This document shows positions 1-4,944 of a stretch of DNA of 7,371 nucleotides, piece by piece. The translations under genes and the position numbers were made by a program. The number at the start of each line of letters is the position of its first letter. Position 1 is the first letter of the stretch. This stretch comes from DASVXQ01 sp046727955 (GTDB lineage Bacteria > Actinomycetota > CALGFH01), in NCBI GenBank assembly GCA_046727955.1, contig JBKPDO010000269.1, positions 1 to 7,371 of the forward strand, given 5' to 3'. The notes beneath the pieces were generated by a model. That model was given only the letters and a program-made list of their open reading frames with translations, made no database searches and was not told the origin of the DNA.

Positions 1-714
1 GACGCGCAGCGGCCCGCGGCAGACGAAGCGCAGCGCCGCCGGGTCGCGGCCCGCCTCGCGCGCGGCCTGCCGTACGACCTCGATCGACTTGCCGATGGCC
101 TTGAGGTCAGCCCCGCTGCTCGAGGTCCAGCCGTCGGCGATGCGGCCGGCGCGGCGCAGGGCGGCCTCGGCGCTGCCGCCGAGCAGCAGCGGCGGGTGCG
201 GGCGCTGCAGTGGCTTTGGCTCCACCCGCGACCGCGGGACCTCGTAGAACTCGCCGTGGAACTCGACCAGGTCCTCGGTCCACAGCGCCCGCAGCGCGGC
301 GATGAACTCCTCGCCGCGGGCGCCGCGGCGCCGGTAGGGAACGCCGACGGTGGCGTACTCCTGTGGCATCCAGCCGAGGCCGAGCCCGACGTCGAGACGG
401 CCGCCGGAGAGGATGTCCAGGGTGGTGAGCTGCTTGGCGAGCACGGCCGGCGCGAAGAAGGGCATGTTCACCACCGACAGGCCGAGGCGGATGCGGCTGG
501 TGTGCCCGGCGACGAAGGCCAGCGGCACGATCGCGTCCAGGATGCTGCGGTAGGCAACCGCCGCGCCGCGCTGGTCCGGGTGCTCCGGAACGAGCAGGCG
601 CTGCAAGGTCCAGACAGAGTGGTAGCCCAGCTCCTCGGCGCGCCCCACCAGCCGGAGCTGGTTGCCGGGCGTGGCCCAGCCCCCCGAGATCGGAACCCCG
701 AAGCCAATCTTCAC
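1..714 (-). CDS. LLM-class (luciferase-like) F420/flavin-dependent oxidoreductase, C-terminus cut off by the window edge
   Basis: The frame is open from a GTG at 714 to the left edge, giving 238 residues of a cytoplasmic TIM-barrel oxidoreductase of the bacterial luciferase-like superfamily. Seen: an N-terminal strand (KIGFGVPISGGW), 'AEELGYHSVW' at residues 26-35, 'TSRIRLGLSVVNMPFFAPAVLAKQ' region at 72-95, 'LDILSGGRLDVGLGLGW' at 99-115, and 'EPKPLQRPHPPLLLGGS' at 165-181, the typical family signature. Family members are about 280-340 residues, so roughly 50-100 residues are missing beyond the edge. A GGGAGGAG ribosome site ends about 6 bases before the GTG and supports this start. Such enzymes use F420H2 or FMN for hydride transfer; cofactor and substrate cannot be read from the sequence. 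It is divergent from the M55 peptidase gene, with 164 bases between the two starts. Family confidence is high; specific function is unknown. Confidence 0.9.
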   Translation of the reverse strand, partial: MKIGFGVPISGGWATPGNQLRLVGRAEELGYHSVWTLQRLLVPEHPDQRGAAVAYRSILDAIVPLAFVAGHTSRIRLGLSVVNMPFFAPAVLAKQLTTLDILSGGRLDVGLGLGWMPQEYATVGVPYRRRGARGEEFIAALRALWTEDLVEFHGEFYEVPRSRVEPKPLQRPHPPLLLGGSAEAALRRAGRIADGWTSSSGADLKAIGKSIEVVRQAAREAGRDPAALRFVCRGPLRV

Positions 715-862
715 GCTCCGCTCCTCCCGCTGCGGCCTGTCCCGTCTTTGCGCTGCAAGGGTAGACGGTCCTGGCCGCCCGGGCGCTTAGCTCGTAGTGC
801 TCGTGGGTGCCTCGACGTGATACCCCTGCACCCGGCGCTGTTGACCGCGTGCTGCTCGACTC

Positions 863-870
863 GAGGAGGG
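863..870 (+). promoter_or_regulatory. Ribosome binding site that sets the M55 peptidase start
   Basis: GAGGAGGG lies 8 bases before the GTG at 879. It decides for the GTG over an in-frame ATG at 807, whose extra 24 residues are Arg/Pro-rich and precede the first conserved beta strand of the family. Confidence 0.75.
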
Positions 871-878
871 ATACGGGC

Positions 879-1712
879 GTGAAGGTTTTCCTCTCGTTCG
901 ACATGGAGGGCATCGCCGGCATCGTGGACTGGCAGCAGTGCATCGGCGACGGCCCCGCCTACCAGCTCGGCCAGCAGCTCACCCTGGGCGAGGTCAACGC
1001 GGCGATCGACGGGGCGGTGGAGGCGGGCGCCAAGGAGGTGCTGGTCAACGATTCGCACTGGACCATGCACAACCTGCCGCCCCAGGAGCTGCACGCCGAG
1101 GCCGGCTACGTCGCGGGCCGGCACAAGCCGCTGTACATGATGCAGGGCCTCGACTCGAGCTTCGGCGCCTGCCTGTTCGTCGGCTACCACGGCTCGATCA
1201 GCGGGGAGAGCGCGGTGCTCTCGCACACCTACAATCCCGCGGCGGTCAGCCACGTCGAGCTGAACGGGACGCGAGTCGGCGAGAGCGGTATCAACTCGCT
1301 GGTGGCACTGCACGCCGGGGTGCCGGTGGCGCTGGTCACCGGCGACCGCCAGACGGCCGAGGAGGCCAAGGCCTTCCTGCCGGGGACCGAGGTGGTGGTG
1401 GTCAAGGAGTCGCTGACCCGCTTCGCCGCCCACAACCTGCACCCGGCGACGGCGCGCAGGCTTGTCCGCGAGGGCGCGCGGCGGGCGGTCGAGCAGGCTC
1501 TGGCCGGCGCGCTCGCGCCACCGGCCATCGACCTGCCGGCGCGCCTGGAGGTCTGGCTGCAGACCGCCGACATGGCGGAGATGGCCACCTGGATCCGCGG
1601 AGTGGAGCGCAGCGGCCTGCGGACCGTGCTGATCGAGGGCGACGATCCCCTGCGGCTCTACCGCTCCTTCGTCGGCCTTGTCTATCTCACCCGCGTCGCC
1701 GAGGGCCGCTGA
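879..1712 (+). CDS. dppA: M55 family zinc D-aminopeptidase (DppA-like)
   Basis: A 277-residue cytoplasmic peptidase. M55 enzymes, with Bacillus subtilis DppA as model, are zinc-dependent D-aminopeptidases that release N-terminal D-residues such as D-Ala from short peptides. From the GTG start the family ligands fall almost at DppA numbering: D8 and E10 in 'SFDMEGIAG', H60 in 'NDSHW', H104 in 'GYHGSISG', E135 in 'RVGESGIN' (DppA E133), and the proposed catalytic histidine H116 in 'LSHTYNP' (DppA H115). The length matches the family (about 270-280), so the enzyme should be complete and active. It starts 164 bases from the divergent LLM gene and ends facing the M19 dipeptidase pseudogene across a repeat-filled gap. 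No dpp transport genes are visible, so the cellular role is inferred: recycling or detoxifying D-amino-acid peptides. The last codons resemble the repeat that follows the stop. Confidence 0.93.
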   Translation: MKVFLSFDMEGIAGIVDWQQCIGDGPAYQLGQQLTLGEVNAAIDGAVEAGAKEVLVNDSHWTMHNLPPQELHAEAGYVAGRHKPLYMMQGLDSSFGACLFVGYHGSISGESAVLSHTYNPAAVSHVELNGTRVGESGINSLVALHAGVPVALVTGDRQTAEEAKAFLPGTEVVVVKESLTRFAAHNLHPATARRLVREGARRAVEQALAGALAPPAIDLPARLEVWLQTADMAEMATWIRGVERSGLRTVLIEGDDPLRLYRSFVGLVYLTRVAEGR

Positions 1713-1752
1713 GTCGCCGAGAGCCACCTGCTAAGTCGCCGAGAGCCACCTG
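1712..1752. repeat. 22-bp-period direct repeat at the M55 stop codon
   Basis: AGTCGCCGAGAGCCACCTG occurs at 1712-1730 and again, identically, at 1734-1752. A diverged third copy (GTCGCCGAGGGCCGCTG, from 1695) forms the last codons and stop of the M55 gene. The copies may have arisen by local slippage from the gene end, or by insertion of a repeat next to it. Confidence 0.85.
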
Positions 1753-1789
1753 GGGCAGTTTCGGTCGTTTAGCCCGGCCAGCGGGGGTC

Positions 1790-1980
1790 GACCTTGCCGC
1801 GTGGGATGCACCTGATCCGAAAAGTAGTCATGATTGGGGAGATTGGCCTATTTTCCCCCGTGAACGGGCCTCCCCAAAGGGGAGACCAGAGACTTGCCGT
1901 GCAGGTCGTCGGTCAGAGCCCACAAAGCGGACGCCGGAGCAACCATCCGCAAGGCAACGTGCATCCCACGCGGCAAGGTC
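1790..1980. repeat. Perfect 22-bp inverted repeat, arms 1790-1811 and 1959-1980
   Basis: The left arm begins GACCTTGCCGCGTGGGATGC and its exact reverse complement forms 1959-1980. The arms are separated by 147 bases. The right arm is part of the 53-bp tandem array, so the left arm is one array unit in opposite orientation. A weaker inverted piece (GACTTGCCGTGC) lies at 1891-1902. There is no transposase and no obvious target-site duplication. Confidence 0.85.
1870..1884. terminator. Short symmetrical hairpin, possible bidirectional terminator
   Basis: CTCCCC-AAA-GGGGAG forms a 6-bp stem with a 3-base loop between two convergent genes. The left strand of this stem can instead pair with TTGGGGAG at 1834-1841. 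No T-run follows on either strand, so a terminator role is only plausible. Confidence 0.3.
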
Positions 1981-2090
1981 AGACACCAAGGGGTGCGCTC
2001 CGCGCGGCAACGTGCATCCCGCGCGGCAAGGTTGGGCGTCAAAGGCGCCCCTTCGCGCGGCAACGTCCAGCCACACGGCAAACTGGGGCG
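1953..2090. repeat. Tandem array with 53-bp period, about 2.6 copies
   Basis: Units begin at 1953, 2006 and 2059, each with GGCAACGT. Units 1 and 2 share GGCAACGTGCATCCC, then (A/G)CGCGGCAAGGT; unit 3 is degenerate (GGCAACGTCCAGCC, then ACACGGCAAAC) and one base shorter in that segment. Each unit has two half-sites GGCAA(C/G)GT 19 bases apart (18 in unit 3). The remaining 26 bases of units 1 and 2 still match at 15 of 26 positions, so these are diverged tandem copies and not unique spacers. Confidence 0.85.
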
Positions 2091-2118
2091 CCTGATTCTT
2101 CATGATGGCGCTGTTAGA

Positions 2119-3374
2119 CTACGGCGCTTGAGCCTCTTGAGCCTCTTGAGCCTCCTGAGGCGCCTGCTCCCGCTCCGGCGCCAGCAGAGGGCTGTCCAGG
2201 TCCAGGTCGGCCCAGGTCGCCAGCGAGGGACCGCGGCGCGCCTGCAGCTCCCCGGCGACCTGCTCGGCCTGGCGCAGCACACGCAGCGCGTTGCCCCAGG
2301 TGAGCTTGCCGACCTCCGCCTCGGACTAGCCACGGCGCAGCAGCTCGGCCACCAGGACCGGGTAGCCGCTGACGTCCTCGAGGCCCTCCGGCTGGAAGAC
2401 GACACCGTCGTAATCGCCGCCGAGGCCCACGTGGTCGGGGCCAGCCACTTGCCGTACGTGGTCGACGTGGTCGGCCACCTCCGCGACAGTGACCGCGGGC
2501 GGGGGGCGGTCGCGCCGCCACCCGGCCAGCAGCGCCCTGCTGGCGTCGCTGTGGGGATTGAAGCCGCGCCGATCAGCCTCGGCGTAGAAGCTTTCCATCC
2601 AGCCGGCGAAGCGGGGTGACACGAAGCCGGGCACGAACGTGACCATGCAGACCCCGCCGTTGGCCCCCAGCCCCGCCAGCACCTCGTCCGGCACGTTGCG
2701 CGGCACGTCGCAGAGTGCCCGCGCCGAGGAGTGGGAGAAGATCACCGGCGCCTCGGTCACGTCCAGCGCCGCCCGCATCGTCGCCGGCGCGACGTGGCTC
2801 AGGTCGACGAGCATGCCGAGGCGGTTCATCTCTCTGACCACTTCCTCGCCGAAGCGGGTGAGGCCACCGGCGCGCGGCTCGTCGGTGGCCGAGTCGGCCC
2901 ACGGCACGTTGTCGTTGTGGGTGAGCGTCAGGTACCGCATGCCGAGCGTGTAGAGCATCCGCAGGGTGGCGAGGGAGCAGGCCATCGAGTGCCCCCCTCC
3001 GCCCCGAGCAGCGAGGCGATCCGGCCGGACGCGAGTGCCCGCTCGACGTCGTCGGCGCGCATTGCGGGCGCCAACGCGTAGGGATACCGGTCCACCAGTC
3101 GCCGCACGGCGTCGATCTGCTCCAGCGTGGCGCTCACCGCGTGGTCGCCCTGGAGGTCGGAGGGCACGAACACCGACCAGAACTGCGCGCCGACGCCACC
3201 GGCCCGCAGCCGCGGCAGGTCTGTCTGAAGCTCCGGCTGCGGCCGGGAGATGTCGAGGCGGTCGAAGTCGTAGCGGACCCGCTGGCGCAGCTCCCAGGCG
3301 AGGTCGTTGTGCCCGTCGAACACCGGCTGGGCGGTGAGTAGCTCCCGCGCCCGCTCGAGCAGCGCATCGCTCAT
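2119..3374 (-). pseudogene. M19 family (renal/membrane-type) dipeptidase, disrupted by a frameshift and an in-frame TAG
   Basis: Read from the ATG at 3374 with one base restored, this is a 418-residue zinc dipeptidase of the amidohydrolase fold, which cleaves dipeptides including ones with a C-terminal D-residue. All family ligands are visible: H22 and D24 (DGHNDL), E126 (LLGAEGG), H194 (LVDLSH) and H215 (IFSHSS), plus the substrate histidine H153 (LTHNDN) and 'HVGLGGDYDG' near the end of the barrel. The frame breaks at the G6 run at 2992-2997 (one base short), directly after E126. A TAG at 2326-2328 (codon 350) interrupts 'LLRRG-stop-SEAEVGKLTWGNALRVLR', where relatives continue into the last helix; TGG to TAG is a simple explanation. 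The frame then stays open to a TAG at 2119. Frame-intact pieces are 3374 to about 2992 and about 2992 to 2326. Recent decay, sequencing error, or both are possible. It lies 38 bases after the LLM gene on the same strand. Confidence 0.85.
2128..2154 (-). repeat. Triple 9-bp repeat in the M19 tail, coding Glu-Ala-Gln
   Basis: TTGAGCCTC occurs three times in direct succession on the plus strand, followed by a diverged CTGAGGCGC. Read in the dipeptidase frame it gives QEAQEAQEAQ just before the final stop, a tail not expected in the family core. It lies downstream of the internal TAG, so it is probably untranslated now. Confidence 0.85.
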
Positions 3375-3381
3375 GCCGGCG

Positions 3382-3410
3382 ACTGTACACCGGGCCTGAG
3401 GCCGGTCACC
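3382..3410 (-). promoter_or_regulatory. Possible promoter of the M19 gene giving a nearly leaderless transcript
   Basis: Reading the minus strand, TACAGT (3387-3382) is a fair -10 box 7 bases before the ATG, and GGTGAC (3410-3405) lies 17 bases further upstream as a weak -35. There is no Shine-Dalgarno sequence before this ATG, which fits leaderless translation. Co-transcription with the LLM gene upstream is an equally possible arrangement. Confidence 0.3.
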
Positions 3411-3412
3411 GG

Positions 3413-4321
3413 TCAGCCCACCGGTGCCTCGGCCATCACCGGCGCGATGATCTCGTCGACAAGCCACCGTGCCGGTGGGTAGGGCAGGAACGCTGGCGCC
3501 AGGACGACGTGCCGCACGCCGGCGGCGATCAGCTCGGCGACCAGCGCGCGGGTCGCGGCCGTCTCCTCCTCGCGGCGGACAAGGACCTGCACAGAGCGCG
3601 TGATCTCCCGCGGGTCACGACCGATGGCGGCGCAGTAGTCGTCGAGAACGCCGCTCTTGCGGCGGAACTCCTCGACGCTGAGCCAGGGCGGCCCAGGGCA
3701 GTTCCAGATGTCCGCGTGCTCGGCGACCACCCGCAGGGTCCCCTTCTCGCCGCTCCCACCAATCAGGACCGGCGGGTGCGGCCGCTGCACCGGCTTTGGC
3801 TCGCAGACCGCGCCCTTGAGCTGGTAATGGCGGCCGTCGAAATCGAATGGGCCCTCGGTCCACAAGCGCCTGGCGATCGTGCACGACTCCGAGAGCGCCT
3901 CGACGCCCTCCCTGGGGCTGACCAGGGGCAGGCCATAGGCCTCGTACTCCCGCACCCCCGGGTTCTCGCCCGGCACCCTGGTGGCGCCGACGCCGATCCC
4001 GAAGACCAGCCGGCCGTGTGAGATCACGTCCGCGGTCGCCGCCATCTTGGCCAGCACGGCCGGCGGCCGGGTCCGGTTGCTGCTCACCATCAGCCCCAGA
4101 CGGAGCCGCTCGGTCTGCCCCGCCAGGGCGGCGAGCAGCGTCCAGGCCTCGTGGAGCGGGCCGGTGGCTTCGCCTCGCAGTGGCACCAGGTGGTCCCAGA
4201 GCCACGCGTGCTCGATCTCCGGGACGGTGTCCGCGTCCCGCCAGCACGCCAGGATGTCGTCGTAGCTGACGCGCCACTGAGTCGTCTTGATGCCAAAGCT
4301 CACTCGATCGCGGTCAGTCAT
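3413..4321 (-). CDS. LLM-class F420/flavin-dependent oxidoreductase, complete
   Basis: A 302-residue cytoplasmic TIM-barrel oxidoreductase, normal for the family. Seen: 'VSFGIKTTQWRVSYDDI' at the N-terminus, 'HAWLWDHLVPL' at 38-48 (the family 'W-DH' motif), 'TERLRLGLMVSSNRTRPPAVLAKMAATAD' from 70, 'ISHGRLVFGIGVGATR' at 100-115, and 'EPKPVQRPHPPVLIGGSGEKGTLRVVAEHADIWN' at 174-207, which closely resembles the same segment of the LLM gene at the left edge. This pattern is common in F420-dependent actinobacterial members; the substrate is unknown. The ATG at 4321 is preferred over a GTG at 4333 because AGGAGGTG ends 9 bases before the ATG, whereas it overlaps the GTG. The gene is divergent from marR and shares its control region, so MarR regulation is plausible. 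The M19 pseudogene follows 38 bases downstream. It is one of three LLM genes within 5.8 kb. Confidence 0.92.
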   Translation of the reverse strand: MTDRDRVSFGIKTTQWRVSYDDILACWRDADTVPEIEHAWLWDHLVPLRGEATGPLHEAWTLLAALAGQTERLRLGLMVSSNRTRPPAVLAKMAATADVISHGRLVFGIGVGATRVPGENPGVREYEAYGLPLVSPREGVEALSESCTIARRLWTEGPFDFDGRHYQLKGAVCEPKPVQRPHPPVLIGGSGEKGTLRVVAEHADIWNCPGPPWLSVEEFRRKSGVLDDYCAAIGRDPREITRSVQVLVRREEETAATRALVAELIAAGVRHVVLAPAFLPYPPARWLVDEIIAPVMAEAPVG

Positions 4322-4330
4322 CGCGCTGCC

Positions 4331-4338
4331 CACCTCCT
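4331..4338 (-). promoter_or_regulatory. Ribosome binding site that sets the start of the second LLM gene
   Basis: On the minus strand this reads GGAGGTG preceded by A, and it ends 9 bases before the ATG at 4321. It contains the alternative GTG start at 4333, so initiation there would have no usable spacing. Confidence 0.7.
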
Positions 4339-4339
4339 C

Positions 4340-4398
4340 GTCCGGCGCCCGGGGTCCGGCGTCCGGGGTCCGGGGTCCGGCGCCCGGCGTCCGGCGCC
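4340..4398. repeat. Heptamer array GTCCGG(C/G), about 8.4 units
   Basis: Fifty-nine bases are built from seven-base units: GTCCGGC, GCCCGGG, GTCCGGC, GTCCGGG, GTCCGGG, GTCCGGC, GCCCGGC, GTCCGGC, then GCC. The GGCGCC palindrome recurs at 4344, 4379 and 4393. The array lies directly upstream of the LLM ribosome site and would be part of that gene's mRNA leader, where it could fold strongly. The seven-base period and variable copy number are typical of slippage-prone sequence. Confidence 0.9.
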
Positions 4399-4421
4399 TC
4401 CGCCATAACGTCAGCTATGCA

Positions 4422-4444
4422 GATCATCAGTATTCATGACGATC
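4422..4444. promoter_or_regulatory. Imperfect palindrome, probable MarR operator
   Basis: GATCATCAGTA-T-TCATGACGATC pairs at 8 of 11 positions around its centre (arms GATCnTCA and TGAnGATC). It sits in the divergent region between the LLM gene and marR, 22 bases before the marR ATG, and overlaps the expected -35 region. MarR dimers commonly bind palindromes of about 16-24 bp in their own promoters. Autoregulation and control of the divergent LLM gene are inferred. Confidence 0.55.
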
Positions 4445-4460
4445 AGTCTAGGCGTAGGAT
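4432..4460 (+). promoter_or_regulatory. marR promoter, probably leaderless
   Basis: TAGGAT at 4455-4460 matches the TANNNT -10 consensus and ends 6 bases before the ATG at 4467, so transcription would begin at or next to the start codon. The -35 position (4432-4437, ATTCAT) is poor and lies inside the palindrome. No Shine-Dalgarno sequence precedes the ATG, which supports leaderless translation. Confidence 0.5.
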
Positions 4461-4466
4461 CGGCGC

Positions 4467-4901
4467 ATGTCCAATGACCGCCTCTACCCCCTGCTGAAGC
4501 ACGCACAGCTGCGCCTGGCCGATCTCATCGGGCCCGCGCTGGCACCGCACGGGATCGACGGGCGCGAGCTGGCCGTCCTCAACGCGCTCGAGGACCGGGA
4601 CCCGCTGTCCCAGCAGGAGGCCGCCCGCCGGCTCGGGATCGACCGCACCACGATGGTCGCCCTGGTCGACGGGCTGGAGGCGAAGGGGCTGGTGGAACGC
4701 CATCCACACCCCGCCGACCGGCGCAAGAACATGGTCGAGCTGACCGCCGCGGGCCGCGACACTCGCCGCCTTGCCACCAAAGCGAGCGAGGACGCGGAGC
4801 GGCAGTTCCTCGCGCCGCTGGACGAGGGCGACGCCAGGCGCCTCAAGGAAACCCTCCATGCCCTCGTCGCCGCGGCGACCGCCCAGGACGCCGGGGGCTG
4901 A
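4467..4901 (+). CDS. MarR-family winged-helix transcriptional regulator
   Basis: A 144-residue dimeric DNA-binding protein of the usual MarR length. Seen: an N-terminal dimerisation helix (LYPLLKHAQLRLADLIGPAL), 'REL-AVLNAL' at 33-41, helix-turn-helix 'LSQQEAARRLGIDRTTMVALVDGLEAKGLVER' at 47-78, and the wing 'HPADRRKNMVELTAAG' at 81-96, where 'DRR...V-LT-AG' is the family hallmark. The C-terminal helices (about 97-138) complete the dimer interface. MarR proteins usually repress their own and a neighbouring gene until a small phenolic or oxidant ligand binds. No cysteine is present, so thiol-based oxidant sensing of the OhrR type is unlikely. The gene is divergent from one LLM oxidoreductase and 43 bases ahead of another, which makes them the likely targets. 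Family call is firm; ligand and targets are inferred. Confidence 0.92.
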   Translation: MSNDRLYPLLKHAQLRLADLIGPALAPHGIDGRELAVLNALEDRDPLSQQEAARRLGIDRTTMVALVDGLEAKGLVERHPHPADRRKNMVELTAAGRDTRRLATKASEDAERQFLAPLDEGDARRLKETLHALVAAATAQDAGG

Positions 4902-4932
4902 GCCGGCCGGAGCGTCGGCAGGCCAGAGCCGG

Positions 4933-4938
4933 CAGAAT
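4933..4938 (+). promoter_or_regulatory. Possible -10 box for the third LLM gene
   Basis: CAGAAT ends 6 bases before the GTG at 4945, the same geometry as at marR. The GTG has no clear Shine-Dalgarno sequence, so a leaderless transcript from here is possible. No convincing -35 is seen and read-through from marR is equally likely. Confidence 0.25.
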
Positions 4939-4944
4939 GGCGCG

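Larger units (their letters stand above)
1713..2118. other. Repeat-filled intergenic region between convergent M55 and M19 genes
   Basis: About 400 bases with no believable gene. Open frames exist on both strands, but they read through the repeats and yield Arg/Gly/Pro-rich strings with recurring 'RGNVHPxRQG' motifs, which is repeat sequence translated by chance. It contains the direct repeat at 1712-1752, the inverted repeat with arms at 1790-1811 and 1959-1980, a dyad at 1870-1884, and the 53-bp tandem array from 1953. The middle (about 1815-1860) is less GC-rich than the flanks. It probably belongs to a dispersed intergenic repeat family; that needs a genome search. Confidence 0.7.

Noticed and set aside
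807..878. Upstream ATG start for the M55 peptidase
   Set aside because: The extra residues are unlike the family, and a strong ribosome site points to the GTG at 879, which gives the expected residue numbering.
715..878. Divergent promoter between the first LLM gene and M55
   Set aside because: A promoter must exist here, but no hexamer pair was convincing: TTGACC at 841 has no good -10 at the right distance. No specific site is claimed.
711..1727. Minus-strand frame of 338 codons opposite M55
   Set aside because: It is the antisense shadow of a gene with verified catalytic residues and has no recognisable domain.
1790..1980. Insertion sequence
   Set aside because: Only 147 bases lie between the inverted arms, with no transposase frame and no clear target-site duplication.
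1953..2090. CRISPR array
   Set aside because: There are only about 2.6 units, the supposed spacers resemble each other (15 of 26 positions), one unit occurs inverted outside the array, and no cas gene is present.
938..2095. Long plus-strand frame of 385 codons
   Set aside because: It overlaps the M55 gene in another phase, is extremely Arg/Gly/Pro-rich, and runs on into the repeats; long empty frames are common at this GC content.
1794..2105. Plus-strand open frame of 103 codons in the repeat region (and similar frames on both strands)
   Set aside because: It is made mostly of repeat units translated into Arg/Gly/Pro strings, has no ribosome site, and comparable frames exist in several other phases.
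2326..2328. Programmed amber recoding (for example pyrrolysine) in the M19 gene
   Set aside because: The position is not catalytic, a frameshift also breaks the gene, and no recoding element or tRNA is visible; a plain nonsense change is simpler.
2985..3005. Programmed ribosomal frameshift at the G6 run
   Set aside because: No M19 family member is known to need one, and the gene also carries a nonsense codon; a lesion or homopolymer sequencing error is more likely.
4771..4944. Upstream ATG start for the third LLM gene
   Set aside because: It would lie deep inside marR and add 58 Arg/Ser/Pro-rich residues before the conserved first strand.
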